A stretch of 64,000 bases of DNA from Gautieria morchelliformis (Eukaryota > Basidiomycota > Agaricomycetes > Gomphales > Gomphaceae), in contig WHVA01000167.1 in assembly GCA_015179125.1 (NCBI GenBank), positions 146,975 to 210,974 on the forward strand. Direction: 5' to 3'. The notes under the pieces were generated by a model, which saw nothing but the letters and a program-made list of their open reading frames with translations, made no database searches and was not told the DNA's origin. Of the stretch, positions 20,448 to 31,342 are shown in pieces. Numbering within the stretch: the stretch's first letter is position 1; each line of letters opens with the position of its first letter. Made by a program: the position numbers and the translations under genes.

Positions 20448-22713
20448 TGTTAGGAAATGGACTGTACAGTATTCAGTGACCCACTCACCCTTTTCTGATC
20501 CACCAGTTACTTACCACTCCTTCCCCTCCATGAGCTTCCACCATCCCACAAGTCAAACAAGTCCACCGAGGCGCGCATGCGTGCACTGAGTCGAGTTGAG
20601 CCGAGTCGAGGAGCCACGCGATCTCACAGGCTCACAACACCGCATATACATCGGGGATCAGCCGGACGATAGAGTCCCATCCTTTTTCTTTTCTCCCTCC
20701 TCACCTAACCCGACCCTGTTCCATTTTGCGATCACATCATGTTGCTCCACAATATGTACACGTAGGTAGTTCAATCTTCCCGATCTACCCCACGAATGCT
20801 CCACACCCTCTCCAACCCTCGGTCCATGACCTTCTGACCTTCCTCTCACCCATCCCCCCTCAATCTCATCATTAGTTACCTTAGATATGCTTGTATAAAA
20901 GATCGAACTGTGGAAATTAAGAGTGTCGAGTGTAAGGTTTATTTCAATGAAGATAGATTGCACAGGACTTTATGTGCAGTGGGGCAAGTTGTCATGACCT
21001 GTCTATTTCTCTTACCCCACTGTCTCTATGTTCCCTCTCGTCACTCCCTAGCACCTTTGCCAGAGTTCACCACATCCACCGACCACTCCCCCTCTACGTC
21101 CACTCTACCCGCTGTTCGCCCCATTCTCCGAACTGCTATTCGCTGCTCGCACATTTCGCCAGCAGGCACGCCATCACATATGATCAATACCATTCACCCG
21201 GCATGATGGTTCATCATTAACCCCATCATCTTCTTAATCCAACCCCTTTGGATGTTCGTATGGCCAAAGTGTGTTCGCAGGACGTCCCTTCCATAGGTCG
21301 TGCGGGATCAACCCAGTAAAAGAAGAGTCCGTGCAGGGTAGCATGTATGCGGGTCCCAAGACATGGTTTTGTCCATAAGTGCCTTCGCCACCTTTATTCT
21401 CCGTCATTTCATGTTGGCATTCTTCCCTCACTCTATTGTATGTTTATTCCATTTACTTAGTATCATGACTGCGCACCCCTATCTGACCCTGACTCACGAC
21501 AGCCTCTTTCCTATTCGCTAATACCTTGCGAGCATTCAATATAAGTAGTTTACATTCGCATGTATATTCTCCAGTTCAATTATCATACGTCGTCCATCTT
21601 GTGCAAACTTGACCTCGCTGTGATCATCATCTTAAGCCTTCTCTTGGAGATTTCTATCTTCGACCAGCAGAGGACTTAGGCATCACTGGTGAGCTCTCAT
21701 ACTTCATCTTCGTTACCTTAGCCTTCAAACTATTTTCTGTGCTGTTGGCGAAGGGCTCCGAAGGAGCACCTTTGCCGGCGAAGGGATTGTCGCTACTTAG
21801 ACAGCCCTTCCGTGACACCTTGCACATTGTATCATCAAGTGCCACAGGCCATTTCGCTACGACTGTAGATAGGGTGAGCCCCATTCGGGCAACCCTCCTA
21901 TCTTGTGAACATTCATTGGTTCACGTATTCGCAGAAGGGCATACTTATTCGCACAAGTCATTCGGGCATTCACTGTGTTCACTAATACACGATATTAATG
22001 CCTAAAAACCAATCTTGGCACAAGTGTGGCACAGGTTAGTGTATCTCAAAACGATGGCTTGTGTGTGAAACAGGTGAGTCTAATTGACTAATGAGTGTGA
22101 TATACAGCGCAGCTATTTATCCATCGTGTGGGACGTGCTATGGTATAAGGGGAATAGGAGTGGGGGTAAGTGTATGTGTGCGGCTTGGGGTTTGGTGCGC
22201 CGGATGCTGCAGTGGGTATGTACTACATGAGTTGGAAGGATTGTCGTTATAACTAGGGACATCAGATGTGTGGTGATTGAGAATGTAAAAAGGTATCAGA
22301 ATCGGAATGTGTGATGGACTAATCATCGAACTACTCCATGGATGGATGCATCTTGGGCTCGGGGTTCAGGGGTGGATCTGCTGATCGCTGGGTCGTTTAT
22401 GCGTTCATGGGTCAACGGGACGTTGTAGTGGATCATGTGGATGTGTGTGCGCTCGAGGGGAAAGGCTCATGATCAGTGGCATGTGTGTGTTATGGGTAGG
22501 AAGGATTAGATAGGAGAAGTATAGATGTGTTGGAATGGAATTGTGACACGAACACTGTTCCCAATTAAAACTACCACTTCTGCTGGTCATTTCCCCTGGC
22601 ACTCAAGTTCTAAGCTCATTGAGTCCTAGCTGAAGTATCCCGGGTCACTCCAGACCCTAAATTCCTTAGCTACACTTAGTAGCACACCCCATAGTTACTT
22701 AGTATTCTTTAGA
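20448..22713 (+). mobile_element. Unplaced LTR-like insertion in P1 (family F)
   Basis: The insert runs from TGTTAGGAAATGG to TATTCTTTAGA and is flanked by GACTC (20,443-20,447 and 22,714-22,718). The related ORF at 53,962-54,555 reads straight through the site, which confirms both borders. About 1230 bases belong to the insert itself; the rest is solo LTR-D1 sitting inside it. The 5-base duplication suggests a solo LTR, but only the left end has the usual TG and the right end is not CA. The right part (22,140-22,500) is G/T-rich and shares a short GTCGTTATAA-GGGACATCA phrase with 33,333-33,355. Confidence 0.6.
20990..22020 (+). repeat. Solo LTR, family D (copy D1)
   Basis: It runs from TGTCATGACC to CCAATCTTGGCA, 1031 bases, with target duplication CAAGT (20,985-20,989 and 22,021-22,025). 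A TATA-like ATATAAGTAG reads on the plus strand near 21,540. ATTCG and CTTCG words are very frequent. It is nested in the family F insertion, which itself sits in gene P1. Confidence 0.85.
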
Positions 22714-23603
22714 GACTCACCCCTCCACCCCTCCCTCCAGCAATGAACCACCCCTGGCGCTGAAAGCACGCAAGATGCGTGAAGAGTTCACCACATGTGA
22801 TCTCGACCATCTCCTAGCTGCCATGTTGGCTGTCAACCCGGACATGGTGCCGCACATGAAGATTGGTGAGAAGTGGAGAGAAGTTGCAACGCTGGTGCAA
22901 GAGAAGGGGTTCTGCCAGAACCAGGAGGCGGACACCTTGAAGAACCTTGAAGAACAAGGTGTCCTCTATGCTTACATGGGTCGAGGTATGTGTTTACCAA
23001 GTCTCACTGTCGATGCCACTGATCTGTATAGGGGGAGAAAAAAAATTCCGCATGGTCACCACTGGGGAGAGTGCTGGAGCAAGACCCAGTCACCTTTGCA
23101 GGACTGTGTGGCAAACTGGAGGATGTTCAGCACATGAAGATCCAGGCCAAGGATATGCTCAAGGAACAGAAAGAGCACACTAAGGAGGCAACAAATTTTT
23201 TTTTTCTGTTTCTATGTTACATGCTAATTACACGCATCATGCAGGCACAGAATGTGTCACGTACAGGCGGGGAATCAATGTGCGTGAATATGATGAAGGG
23301 TCATGGGAAGGCGAAGCGCACGCGATCATCCCGAGCTGATGATAGCGGCAAGGAAAATGAGGTGGATGAGGACAACAAGCCTGGTGTTTCCAGCACTGAG
23401 AGCAACAAGAGGACATGACTCACGAGCGTGAGTCGTGTCCATGGAGCGCATGAAACGGCAAGGGTGGCCAGGATGCTTGAGAAAAGTGAGGAGCGGGAGG
23501 AGCGGAGGGAGAAGGTGATGGAAACCTTCCATGCAAGCCTTCTGGAATGGCAGGACAGGGCTCTGGCCATCCAGGCAAGGACGGCCACTGTGCCCCTGGA
23601 TAT

Positions 23604-24977
23604 TGTTTTGGAACCCTTCAAGACTTTGGTGTTATTTCTAACACTTCAATCTATCAGAACGTGTCGTTTACGAGACTCAAAGAATATTAAACAATGCTGC
23701 AGCACAACTCCGGAAATAATTTAATATTTGTACCTTGGTTGCAATCCATGTAAGAACTAGTCCAAGTTAATACAGATGGAAGGCAATGCATTTCTTAGTA
23801 GCACTGAACAATAAACTAAAAGACTGTAGGTTCAAGGACAATATCGGGGTCCAAGCGTATTCCAAAATATAAAGGAATGTACTTAGCAGGCGAGTTTATA
23901 AATGGACTGCCCTGATAATCTACCAGCGCACAGCAATAAAACGAGGGACGAGTTTTGTGAACAAAGCAACTTGTGAAAGTCTCTAATCAGGAAAATCAAC
24001 TGACTAGATCGTCTCAGGTATTGGAGTGCGAATGGCAAGACTTTCAGTTGACAGACTCACTCTGTAGAATTACACCCGGAGGATTAGTCCAAGTGGCTAA
24101 GCAGTAAAGTAACTACTTAACAAGGACTTAGACACTAAAGTAAGTGAATAACCCTAGCTGGGATTAGCAGCTTAGTAAGATGCAAGTCACACGAGGTCAC
24201 GTGTAGGATAGAAGATGGGTAGATTGGCTGATGAAAGGCAGGCAAAAAGGGCCTCCTTTTATATCGTATTGTACAGGCGCTTAACTAACCGGTAGGACCT
24301 TCTATCTATTAATGGAATGGGGGAATGAGTCACGAAGAAGCTTTTGGAATGTGTAGGAAGGTTCTGTCTGACTCATAATGACTCACAGTGACTAGAAATG
24401 ACTCCTACTGGTGACTCCACTAAGTTTTCCACCAATCAGGGCTTGATTTGTCAGGAATGAGTCATTAATTGGGCCCATGTGATTCATGACAGCTTGGGTG
24501 AGTCATGAGCATGTGACTCACCAAGGTGTGCATGAGTCAGTTGAGTCATTGAGGCTGTACAAGCAAATGACTAGGCTTTTCAAACTCAGAGGCTGAGTCT
24601 GAAGGAGCCACCTGACTGGATTTGTGGGTGACCGGGGGTGCACAAGCCGCGAGTGACGCGTGCGTCTGGTCGGAGTTTGAAATCGGAACTCTGAAACAGA
24701 GTTGTGGGGACATGTGTATCCACAACTCTGCTGCACAGAAATAAGGGAGTTTGAGTGGAGACAGCCTCGGAAAAATAGGTAAAATTCATAGATAATTAGA
24801 GGGATGTTTGAATAGGCCTTATGAGGACAGTAGACATTTTTTTATGGGCGATAATTGGTTGTTTGTAAGGCCCTTTGATGCAGACTACAAATTTACAATA
24901 AAGAGACATTTGAGAGCTGGTTGAACAGCTAGAACCGAGACCATGTAGTGTGCTGGTTGAACAGCGGTTCCCATACA
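23604..24977 (-). repeat. Solo LTR, family B (copy B2)
   Basis: It is 1374 bases long with TGTTTTGGAACC and TTCCCATACA ends, flanked by GATAT (23,599-23,603 and 24,978-24,982). It cut the last codons off gene P1, leaving seven codons of the conserved C-terminus beyond it. It carries eight perfect TGA(C/G)TCA words at 24,326-24,548. Confidence 0.9.
24326..24548. promoter_or_regulatory. Cluster of eight TGASTCA words in LTR-B2
   Basis: Eight perfect copies of TGACTCA or TGAGTCA stand in 223 bases. This is the recognition word of fungal Gcn4/AP-1-type bZIP factors. Three are kept in LTR-B4 (about 53,410-53,475) and two in the B copy near 37,270-37,315. They probably form the enhancer of this subfamily; binding is inferred. 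Confidence 0.5.
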
Positions 24978-25147
24978 GATATCCTCAGGGAGGGGTTACT
25001 TAAGTAAACTCAGGGGTTTGTTTTTTTGGCACATAATAAATTCTTTTTAATTGTTTTTCATCTTATTCCACACAATTAAAGTACATCAAGCGTTCTGACG
25101 TGTCAGAACATGCCTTCTCCATGCATCAGAACCCCCTTCTCCATGCA

Positions 25148-25318
25148 TGTAAGGACCCGGCCTTTGGCCGGTTACTTACCAGTACAACCTTTTTTCTGAG
25201 CCCGAGCCTTGTGATACTCGTGCCTGAATACTTGTTGTTCTAAGCCTGAGCCCAAGCCCGAGCCTGGGTTCATATCCGACCTTGATCCCATGCCCGAATC
25301 CCCTTAGTTACTGATCCC
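25148..25318 (+). repeat. LTR-A fragment
   Basis: It starts TGTAAGGACCCGGCC like the element A LTRs and follows them for about 170 bases to TTAGTTACTGATCCC. There a family D LTR begins. The remainder of the A LTR is not found on the far side, so the D insertion was followed by a rearrangement. Confidence 0.8.
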
Positions 25319-26520
25319 TGTCAAGATTGGTTTTTAGGTGTTAATATCATGTATTAGTGAACACAGTGAATGCCTGAATAGCTTGTGTGAATAAGTATGC
25401 CATTCGGCGAAAAGGGTGAACCAATAAATGTTCAGAAGATAAGAGGGCTGCCCGAACGGAGCTCGCCCGATCTATAGTCGTAGCGAAGTAGCCCGTGGCA
25501 CTTGATGATGTAATGTGCAAGGCATCACGGAAGGGTCATCTAAGTGGTGACAATCCCTTCGCCGGCGAAGGCACTCCTTCGGAGCCCTTTGCCAACAGCA
25601 CAGAAAATAGTTCGAAGGCTAAGGTAACGAAGATGAAGTATGAGAACTCACCAGTGATGCCTAAGTCTTCTTCTGGTCGAAGATAAGAATCTACAGGAGA
25701 AGGCTCAAGATGATGGTCACAGCGAGGTCAAGTTTGCACAAGATGGACGTATGATAATTGAACTGGGGAATATACATGTGAATGTAAATTACTTATATTG
25801 AATGCTCGTAAGGTATCAGCGAATAGGAAAGAGCTAGTCATGAGTCAGGGTTGGATAGGGGTGCGCAGTCATGATACAAAATAGATGAAATAAGTCAGTA
25901 GCTCCATCAGCTTCTCGATCCAACCCCCTTTTGGTGTTCATATGAGCAGGGTGCGTTTGCAGGACGCTCTACCCATAGGTCGTGTGGGATCAACCCAGCA
26001 GATGAAGAACCCGTGCAGGGCGGTGTATATGCGGGCCCCAAGACATGATTTTGTACATAGGTGCCTTCGCCGCCTTTACTCTCCATCATTTCATGTTTGT
26101 ACTCTTCCCTCACTCTATTGTATGTTTATTCCATCTACTTAGTATCATGACTGCGCACCCCTATCCAACCCTGACTCATGATGCCCTCTTTCCTATTTGC
26201 TGATACCTTACGAGCATTCGATATAAGTAGTTTACATTCGCATGTATATTCTCCAGTTCAATTATCATACGTCGTCCATCTTGTGCAAACTTGACCTTTC
26301 TGTGATCATCGTCTTGAGCCTTCTCCTGGAGATTTCTATCTTCGACCAGAAGAGGACTTAGGTATCACTGGTGAGTTTTCATACTTCATCTTCGTTACCT
26401 TAGCCTTCGAACTATTTTCTTTGCTGACGGCGAAGGGATTGTCGCTACTTAGACAGCCCTTCCGTGACACCTTGTATGTTACATCGTCAAGTGCCACGGG
26501 CTATTTCGCTATGACTGTAA
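25319..26520. repeat. Two family-D LTR pieces in inverted arrangement
   Basis: 25,319-25,880 is a D LTR in reverse (starting TGTCAAGATTGG). 25,907-26,520 is a D LTR piece in the forward direction. The outer parts (about 25,487-25,880 and 26,137-26,515) are therefore long inverted repeats of each other. Both resemble D1 at 20,990-22,020. The right piece stops abruptly near 26,520. Confidence 0.75.
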
Positions 26521-26636
26521 CTCGCTCGACAGGTTCAGTTCCTACTCCACCACCACTCCAGAGGTGAACAGCTTCCGCCTCATTCCTTTCGCAAAACCCC
26601 ACAGAAGACATCATCCCTTTCTCCCGCCTCGTCGCC

Positions 26637-26984
26637 ATGTCTGCATCTTGGCCTACACCGCACCATCCGGTCCCCGAGCACGCATCACCTCCTCTCTTCG
26701 ACGTTCAATGGCAGCTGACTCCAGGCAAACAGCACTTCTCCCTCAGCGACCACTTTCAGCCAGCACTCCCATATCTAGTCACAGGCCCAGTGCCGATTCT
26801 TTACGCCGCTTATTGGCCCCTAATTCGCCCAGCGGTCGCCCTCAGAACCCTAGCACATTTCAAGAACATTATCCTTCTAGGCTCCCTCGGATTGTCGGTG
26901 CTTCAGGACTCCAATTACAATCGGCCTTCGCACGACCCCACTTGCCACCTGCTTCACCTAGTCTGTAAAGGATGTCGATCTTAA
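26637..26984 (+). CDS. Open frame of 115 codons, unknown
   Basis: It begins MSASWPTPHHPVPEH at an ATG and ends at a TAA. The middle has a hydrophobic run (VTGPVPILYAAYWPLIRP then NIILLGSLGLSVL), and the end reads HLLHLVCKGCRS. It lies between the inverted D LTR pieces and the 3' end of Gypsy element C. Codon content is not AT-rich as in the LTRs around it. It could be a fragment of a transposon protein or an accidental frame; I cannot place it. Confidence 0.25.
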   Translation: MSASWPTPHHPVPEHASPPLFDVQWQLTPGKQHFSLSDHFQPALPYLVTGPVPILYAAYWPLIRPAVALRTLAHFKNIILLGSLGLSVLQDSNYNRPSHDPTCHLLHLVCKGCRS

Positions 26985-27134
26985 GACCTTGTATCACAAG
27001 GGCACTACAGAACTTGACCAATGAGTGGTATTCTGAATGCTACGTAGTGACAGGTAAGAGTAAGATGCGATGGGGACCGCTAGCCAGTTCCCACGCATAA
27101 ACTATACAGTGGGTCCCTAAGGGGCCCACTGGGA

Positions 27135-29722
27135 TTATGTAATACTATTGTACATGTAGATACACGGGTTATTTACAGTAATTCTGTAGGGCCCGATAAA
27201 TTTTGGTGACAGCTTGCACACCCTTCCTCTAGGTAGACTGAGATTTGCTGTTGACAGATACACTAAGTCTCCTGTTTTAAACGGGGCGGGTCTCCTCCTT
27301 TTATTTGCAGTATGGGTCTGTTTTACCCTTTGTGATATAATTGAATCATGTGCAGCCATTAGCGCGTCCTTCAGTCTCTGTGCGAATCGTCTTGGGAGGT
27401 TTTCACTGTCTGAGTCCCAAACTGTCATTATTGGCAAGCTACCATAGTTGAGAAAAAATAGCGTGAAACCTGTCATGTCCAACTGAGCACTATTGAACAC
27501 GAATTCAACAACGGGCAGCTTCATTACCCAATCTTTTTGGTCTGCGGCTACCGCTATGTGTAGCATCTGGGTAATTGTCCTATTGGCTCTCTCTGTTGCC
27601 CTGTCCGTTTGGGGGTGGTACGCCATGGATAAGCATAATTCAGCCCCTATGAGCGTGTGTAGGTGTCCCCAGAAGGCTGAAGTGAACAATGAGTCTCTGT
27701 CACTGACTATCACTTCAGGTATTCCATGTAGTTTGTATACAATATCGAAGACCAATTCAGCGATTTCTTTGGCGCTGTAGGATTGTTTGGACGGGGCGAG
27801 GTGCACCATTGAAGTCAGGTGGCCTATTAGTACACATATCATATCATATTCACCATTTATATTTGATGACATTGGTAAGGGCCCAACGAAGTCGATCCCG
27901 ACCTGTTGCCAGCGGCGGGAGGGGACTGTTAACGGCTTCAGCGAGCCCAAAACTTTATGGTTCCTTGGTTTTGCCACAGCGAAAATATGGCAGCTATCGC
28001 AGAAACCCTTTGTGTCTGTGAAGAGCCCTGGCCACCATACGTGGTCCCACAAATAATAGTGAGTTTTTCTTCCTCATAAATGTGCTAGCAGCGAGTGTGC
28101 ATGCAATATTACTGACTCTCATATTCCTTTATTCCCATGGGTTCCCCCAGATATGCACAGTCGATTCTCCCTGTGTATTTCTACGTATAGTAGGCCTTCT
28201 AGCCATCAGAAGTTCTTATGTTCATGAAAAATTCGTCTTTGTTATATAAACCTTTTAGTATAGCTGGAAATTGAAACGAGGGATCAAACATTGAAACTAA
28301 TTCCCCGAAGGTGGGTGGAGCCGGGTATAGCTCCTCGTTCCTTTGAGGACTTTCGATTTCCAGGATCGTAACCTCCTCCGGTGTCTCAGCTAGCAGAGTG
28401 ACAATATTGGATGGAGCGGCCACATTGCAGGCATCAGAGTTTTTTCTTTGCACCCTCCGGTTTTGTTTCCCTGTAGGGGCTTTGCTTTCTCTGACAGCTT
28501 TCATGGTGGATTTTGTGGTAAGTGGCCTTACGGCGACATCAACATTGTCGTACTGTTTTGGTGGCTTTATAGCACGACTGGCTCGTGTTTGCCCTATGGG
28601 CCGACTATCAATGCTGGTCACTTTTAGGTGATCAGTAAGGATGCATTGGCCTCGTGTCCAGTTTTCAGAGGACAGGGTCCTCTTTTTATTTCAGTTGTCG
28701 TCGTCGGTACGTCTTCTTCAACTATGTATTCCTACGCCACTCTTACGATTCCTGCTGGTTCTGCATTATACATTCGTGATAGCGCATCTGCCACTACGTT
28801 TGCCTCACCAGGGATATATATTATCTCGAAGTCAAAATCACTTAGTACGTCGATCCATCTGTGTTGCCGTGCTGACAGATTTTTTTGAGATAAAATATAT
28901 TCCAGGAGCTTATGGTCTGTAAAGATGCAGAAGCATACTCCTTGAAGTAAGTGCCTAAACTGTTTCAGAGATTCTACTATGGCCAATAATTCTCTTTCGT
29001 GCACAGGATAGTTCTGTTGCGCAGGATTGAATTTTTCAGACCAGAATGCTATTGGAGCCGCGGTTTTCGGGTCGTTTCCCTGTGATACCATGCCTCCCGC
29101 GCCTCCTAGACTAGCGTCGCATACCAGGTTTATCCATGGAGCATTGGCAGAGTAGTCCAGGGCAATTCTGTGTGAGTCTCTATGGTCTTGTACAATTTTC
29201 TTTACGTCGTCGAATGCACATTGCTCCATAGGGCCACATTGCCATATCGACGTGGACCCCGTCCTTTCCGTTAGGACACCCATCGGGGTCCTAATCCCCT
29301 TGCAGTTCGGTGTGGTATAACTTACAGTCCCTATGAACGCTGCGAGCTGATCCCTTCCTGGTGGAGTTTTCCAATTCAGTATTTTGTCCACCTTTTCCGG
29401 ATCAATGACCGGTCCTCATGCATCTATGACATGTCCTAGCACCTTCAGCTCTTTGGCAAAGAACTGGAGTTTGTCGGGTGTTGATAGGTATAGTTTCTCT
29501 TTTCTCAGAATGTCTATAATCAGCTTACAGTGGCAAGTGCTCTATGTGTTCTTTTATTGTGTTAGAGTACACTATTATGTCGTCTAAGTAGATGTCCATG
29601 AAGATACCGATATATGGCCTGAAGATGTGGTTCATCAATGCTTGGTATGTAGCTGGGCTGTTGCAATCGCCCTGCTGCATTACCAAGCTTTCCATCGTTC
29701 CGTCCGGTGTGTTGAAGGTCAC
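27135..29722 (-). pseudogene. Element C: RT (part), RNase H, integrase (fossil)
   Basis: Minus strand. RT has MDIYLDDIIVYSN near 29,570-29,610. RNase H (29,391-28,732) has FTDHKLLEYIL and ADALSRMYN. Integrase (28,052-27,135) has the zinc-binding CDSCH, GIDFVGPLP, VSDRDSLFTSAFW and a TERANRTITQML segment. These are standard Ty3/Gypsy motifs. The LTR-edged block begins directly at 29,723. Confidence 0.88.
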
Positions 29723-30430
29723 TGTTGGGGAATCAGCTGTTCAACCAGCTACAAAGGGCTCATACTGGTGTATTTCCACTTTTTATAGCATATACACGAA
29801 GCTATAAGGAATTGTGGGAGAATTTCAAACATCCCTCCATCGTTCCCCTATTTTTCCATATTTTTCCGCAATTTATTTGGCCCAAACTGCCTTATTTCTG
29901 CTATTGCAGAGTTGTGTGTCCATTTGCACCCACAACTCTGTCACGGACTTTCCATTTCAAACTCCGCCGGCCACCTCGGCAGTACCTTAATTTCGGACTT
30001 CTGGTCACTCAAGCACCCACAAGTCCGGCAGGACGGCTCTCCCAGTAATTCCAGCTGAGCCTCAATCTGTTGCTATATGCAGCCATAGCAACTATGTAGC
30101 CTGTTTGGCTGAACCAAACAGTGGGGATCTTGGTCAGTCATGACAACAAGGCTGTATCAGGCTGTGCCAGGCAGTGCTAAGCAGTGCCCTTGGTTATTGT
30201 GGCAGAGCACTAATTGGCTCAGGTTTGCTTACTAAGCCTCTGAGTGCCAAAGTCATAACGAGTGCGAAGCCCAAACACCCAGCTGACTCAGCAGCTGACC
30301 AGTCCAGACCATCGGCTGCCCCAGTTATTCGGTGGAAATACAAAACTCCTCATCATTCCATTGAGCATCGCCTCGTCCCGTCAGTGGCCCTCTGGCACTA
30401 CTTTATATATAGAAATACTACCTCTTGAAG
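29723..30430 (+). repeat. Family B-like LTR, left edge of the block
   Basis: The start TGTTGGGGAATCAGCTGTTCAACCAGC matches, in reverse, the end of LTR-B2. It has a similar layout of GTTGTG-type and AGCAGTG-type short repeats. A TATATATAG near 30,410 reads on the plus strand. The right end is not clear; similarity to other B copies is lost after about 30,330. Confidence 0.55.
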
Positions 30431-31342
30431 TAAGTAATAGATTCCTTGGATTGACGTTGCTCAAGTCCGCTCATTCCTCCAGTCGAAAGGAGGACCGAGT
30501 CCTATGGCCTCTAGTCCGATGTTTAACGGTGTTCTTCAAATGGGCTATTCATTGTTGAAAGATAATTTTGTTTCTTGGTATACCTTAGCTCTCTGGATAT
30601 CGCTCATTCATTTGTACAGCTAGGTGGTAGACCTTGTTCTGCATTCTGTGCTCTCCATTGGCTTGTCTGCTATGCCCCCTCCGCCGCTGTTCCCTTCGCC
30701 GCTGCTCCCTTCGCCGCTGCTTCCTTCCCTGGCTCCTGACACTCGGCTCTCAGCTTCGGCCTCAGGTGCGCTACCACCACAGCCGCCTTCTCACAGTGTA
30801 AGTTATATTCTTTGATCTGCAGTCATGCCGCAATCATTACTTACAACTTTCTTCTGTAATTTCCACAGATCAACAGGATTCCGTGCTCATCTGCTATGCC
30901 CCCTCTGCCGCCACTCATAGAGGGTGCCTCCTGGTAAGGTACTCTTTCATTGAAAATACCATGCATATACTCAATATATATTATTGCTACGTGCCTCTCT
31001 GTTGCACTCTGGGTCTTGCTCTCGCACCATCTCCCCTCGCCTGCTCGTTCTTACAATAGCCCGCTCCCGCCCTCGCTCTCGCAATATGTCCCCTCGGGTG
31101 CCCTCGCTCTTACAATAGACCACTTCTGCTCCCACTCATGTGGAGGTTGCGAAAGGTGAGTGTGGGGGCTGGGCTGTTGCAAGTATTGGGAACCATGTTA
31201 CATGCCTTATGTGCCTACCTTCCTCATTGCTCACATACTCACATTCCGATGCTTCCAGCATACGCAGTCCTATCAGACCCCCAGGTGCACCCATGAACAT
31301 CTCTACTATTCCTTAACTCAACCTGACCACTGTATTTCTTTT
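30430..31342. other. No gene recognised; C/T-rich
   Basis: It holds CCGCTGCTCCCTTCG-type simple repeats near 30,680-30,730 and splice-like borders, but no frame I can assign. It may be the decayed 5' part of the DnaJ-like gene that follows. Confidence 0.4.

Larger units (their letters stand above)
20330..25007 (+). pseudogene. PIF/Harbinger partner protein P1 (trihelix/Myb-like), split by two insertions
   Basis: The coding pieces are 20,330-20,447, 22,714-23,603 and 24,978-25,007 (stop TAA 25,005-25,007). The first piece starts MGPIPPSSFYG. The second carries the Myb/SANT or trihelix-like domain (KMREEFTTCDLDHLLAAM, IGEKWREVATLVQEKG). A GTATGT intron lies near 22,987, and a charged region and a coiled coil (MLEKSEEREERREK) follow. 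The end is a conserved TVPLDILREGLLK. The insertions at 20,448-22,713 and 23,604-24,977 each have 5-base duplications. The related ORF at 53,962 shows the empty site for both. A TGA at about 23,416-23,418 replaces a CGA kept in that relative. Such proteins act with the DDE transposase in DNA binding; no transposase remains next to it. Confidence 0.75.
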
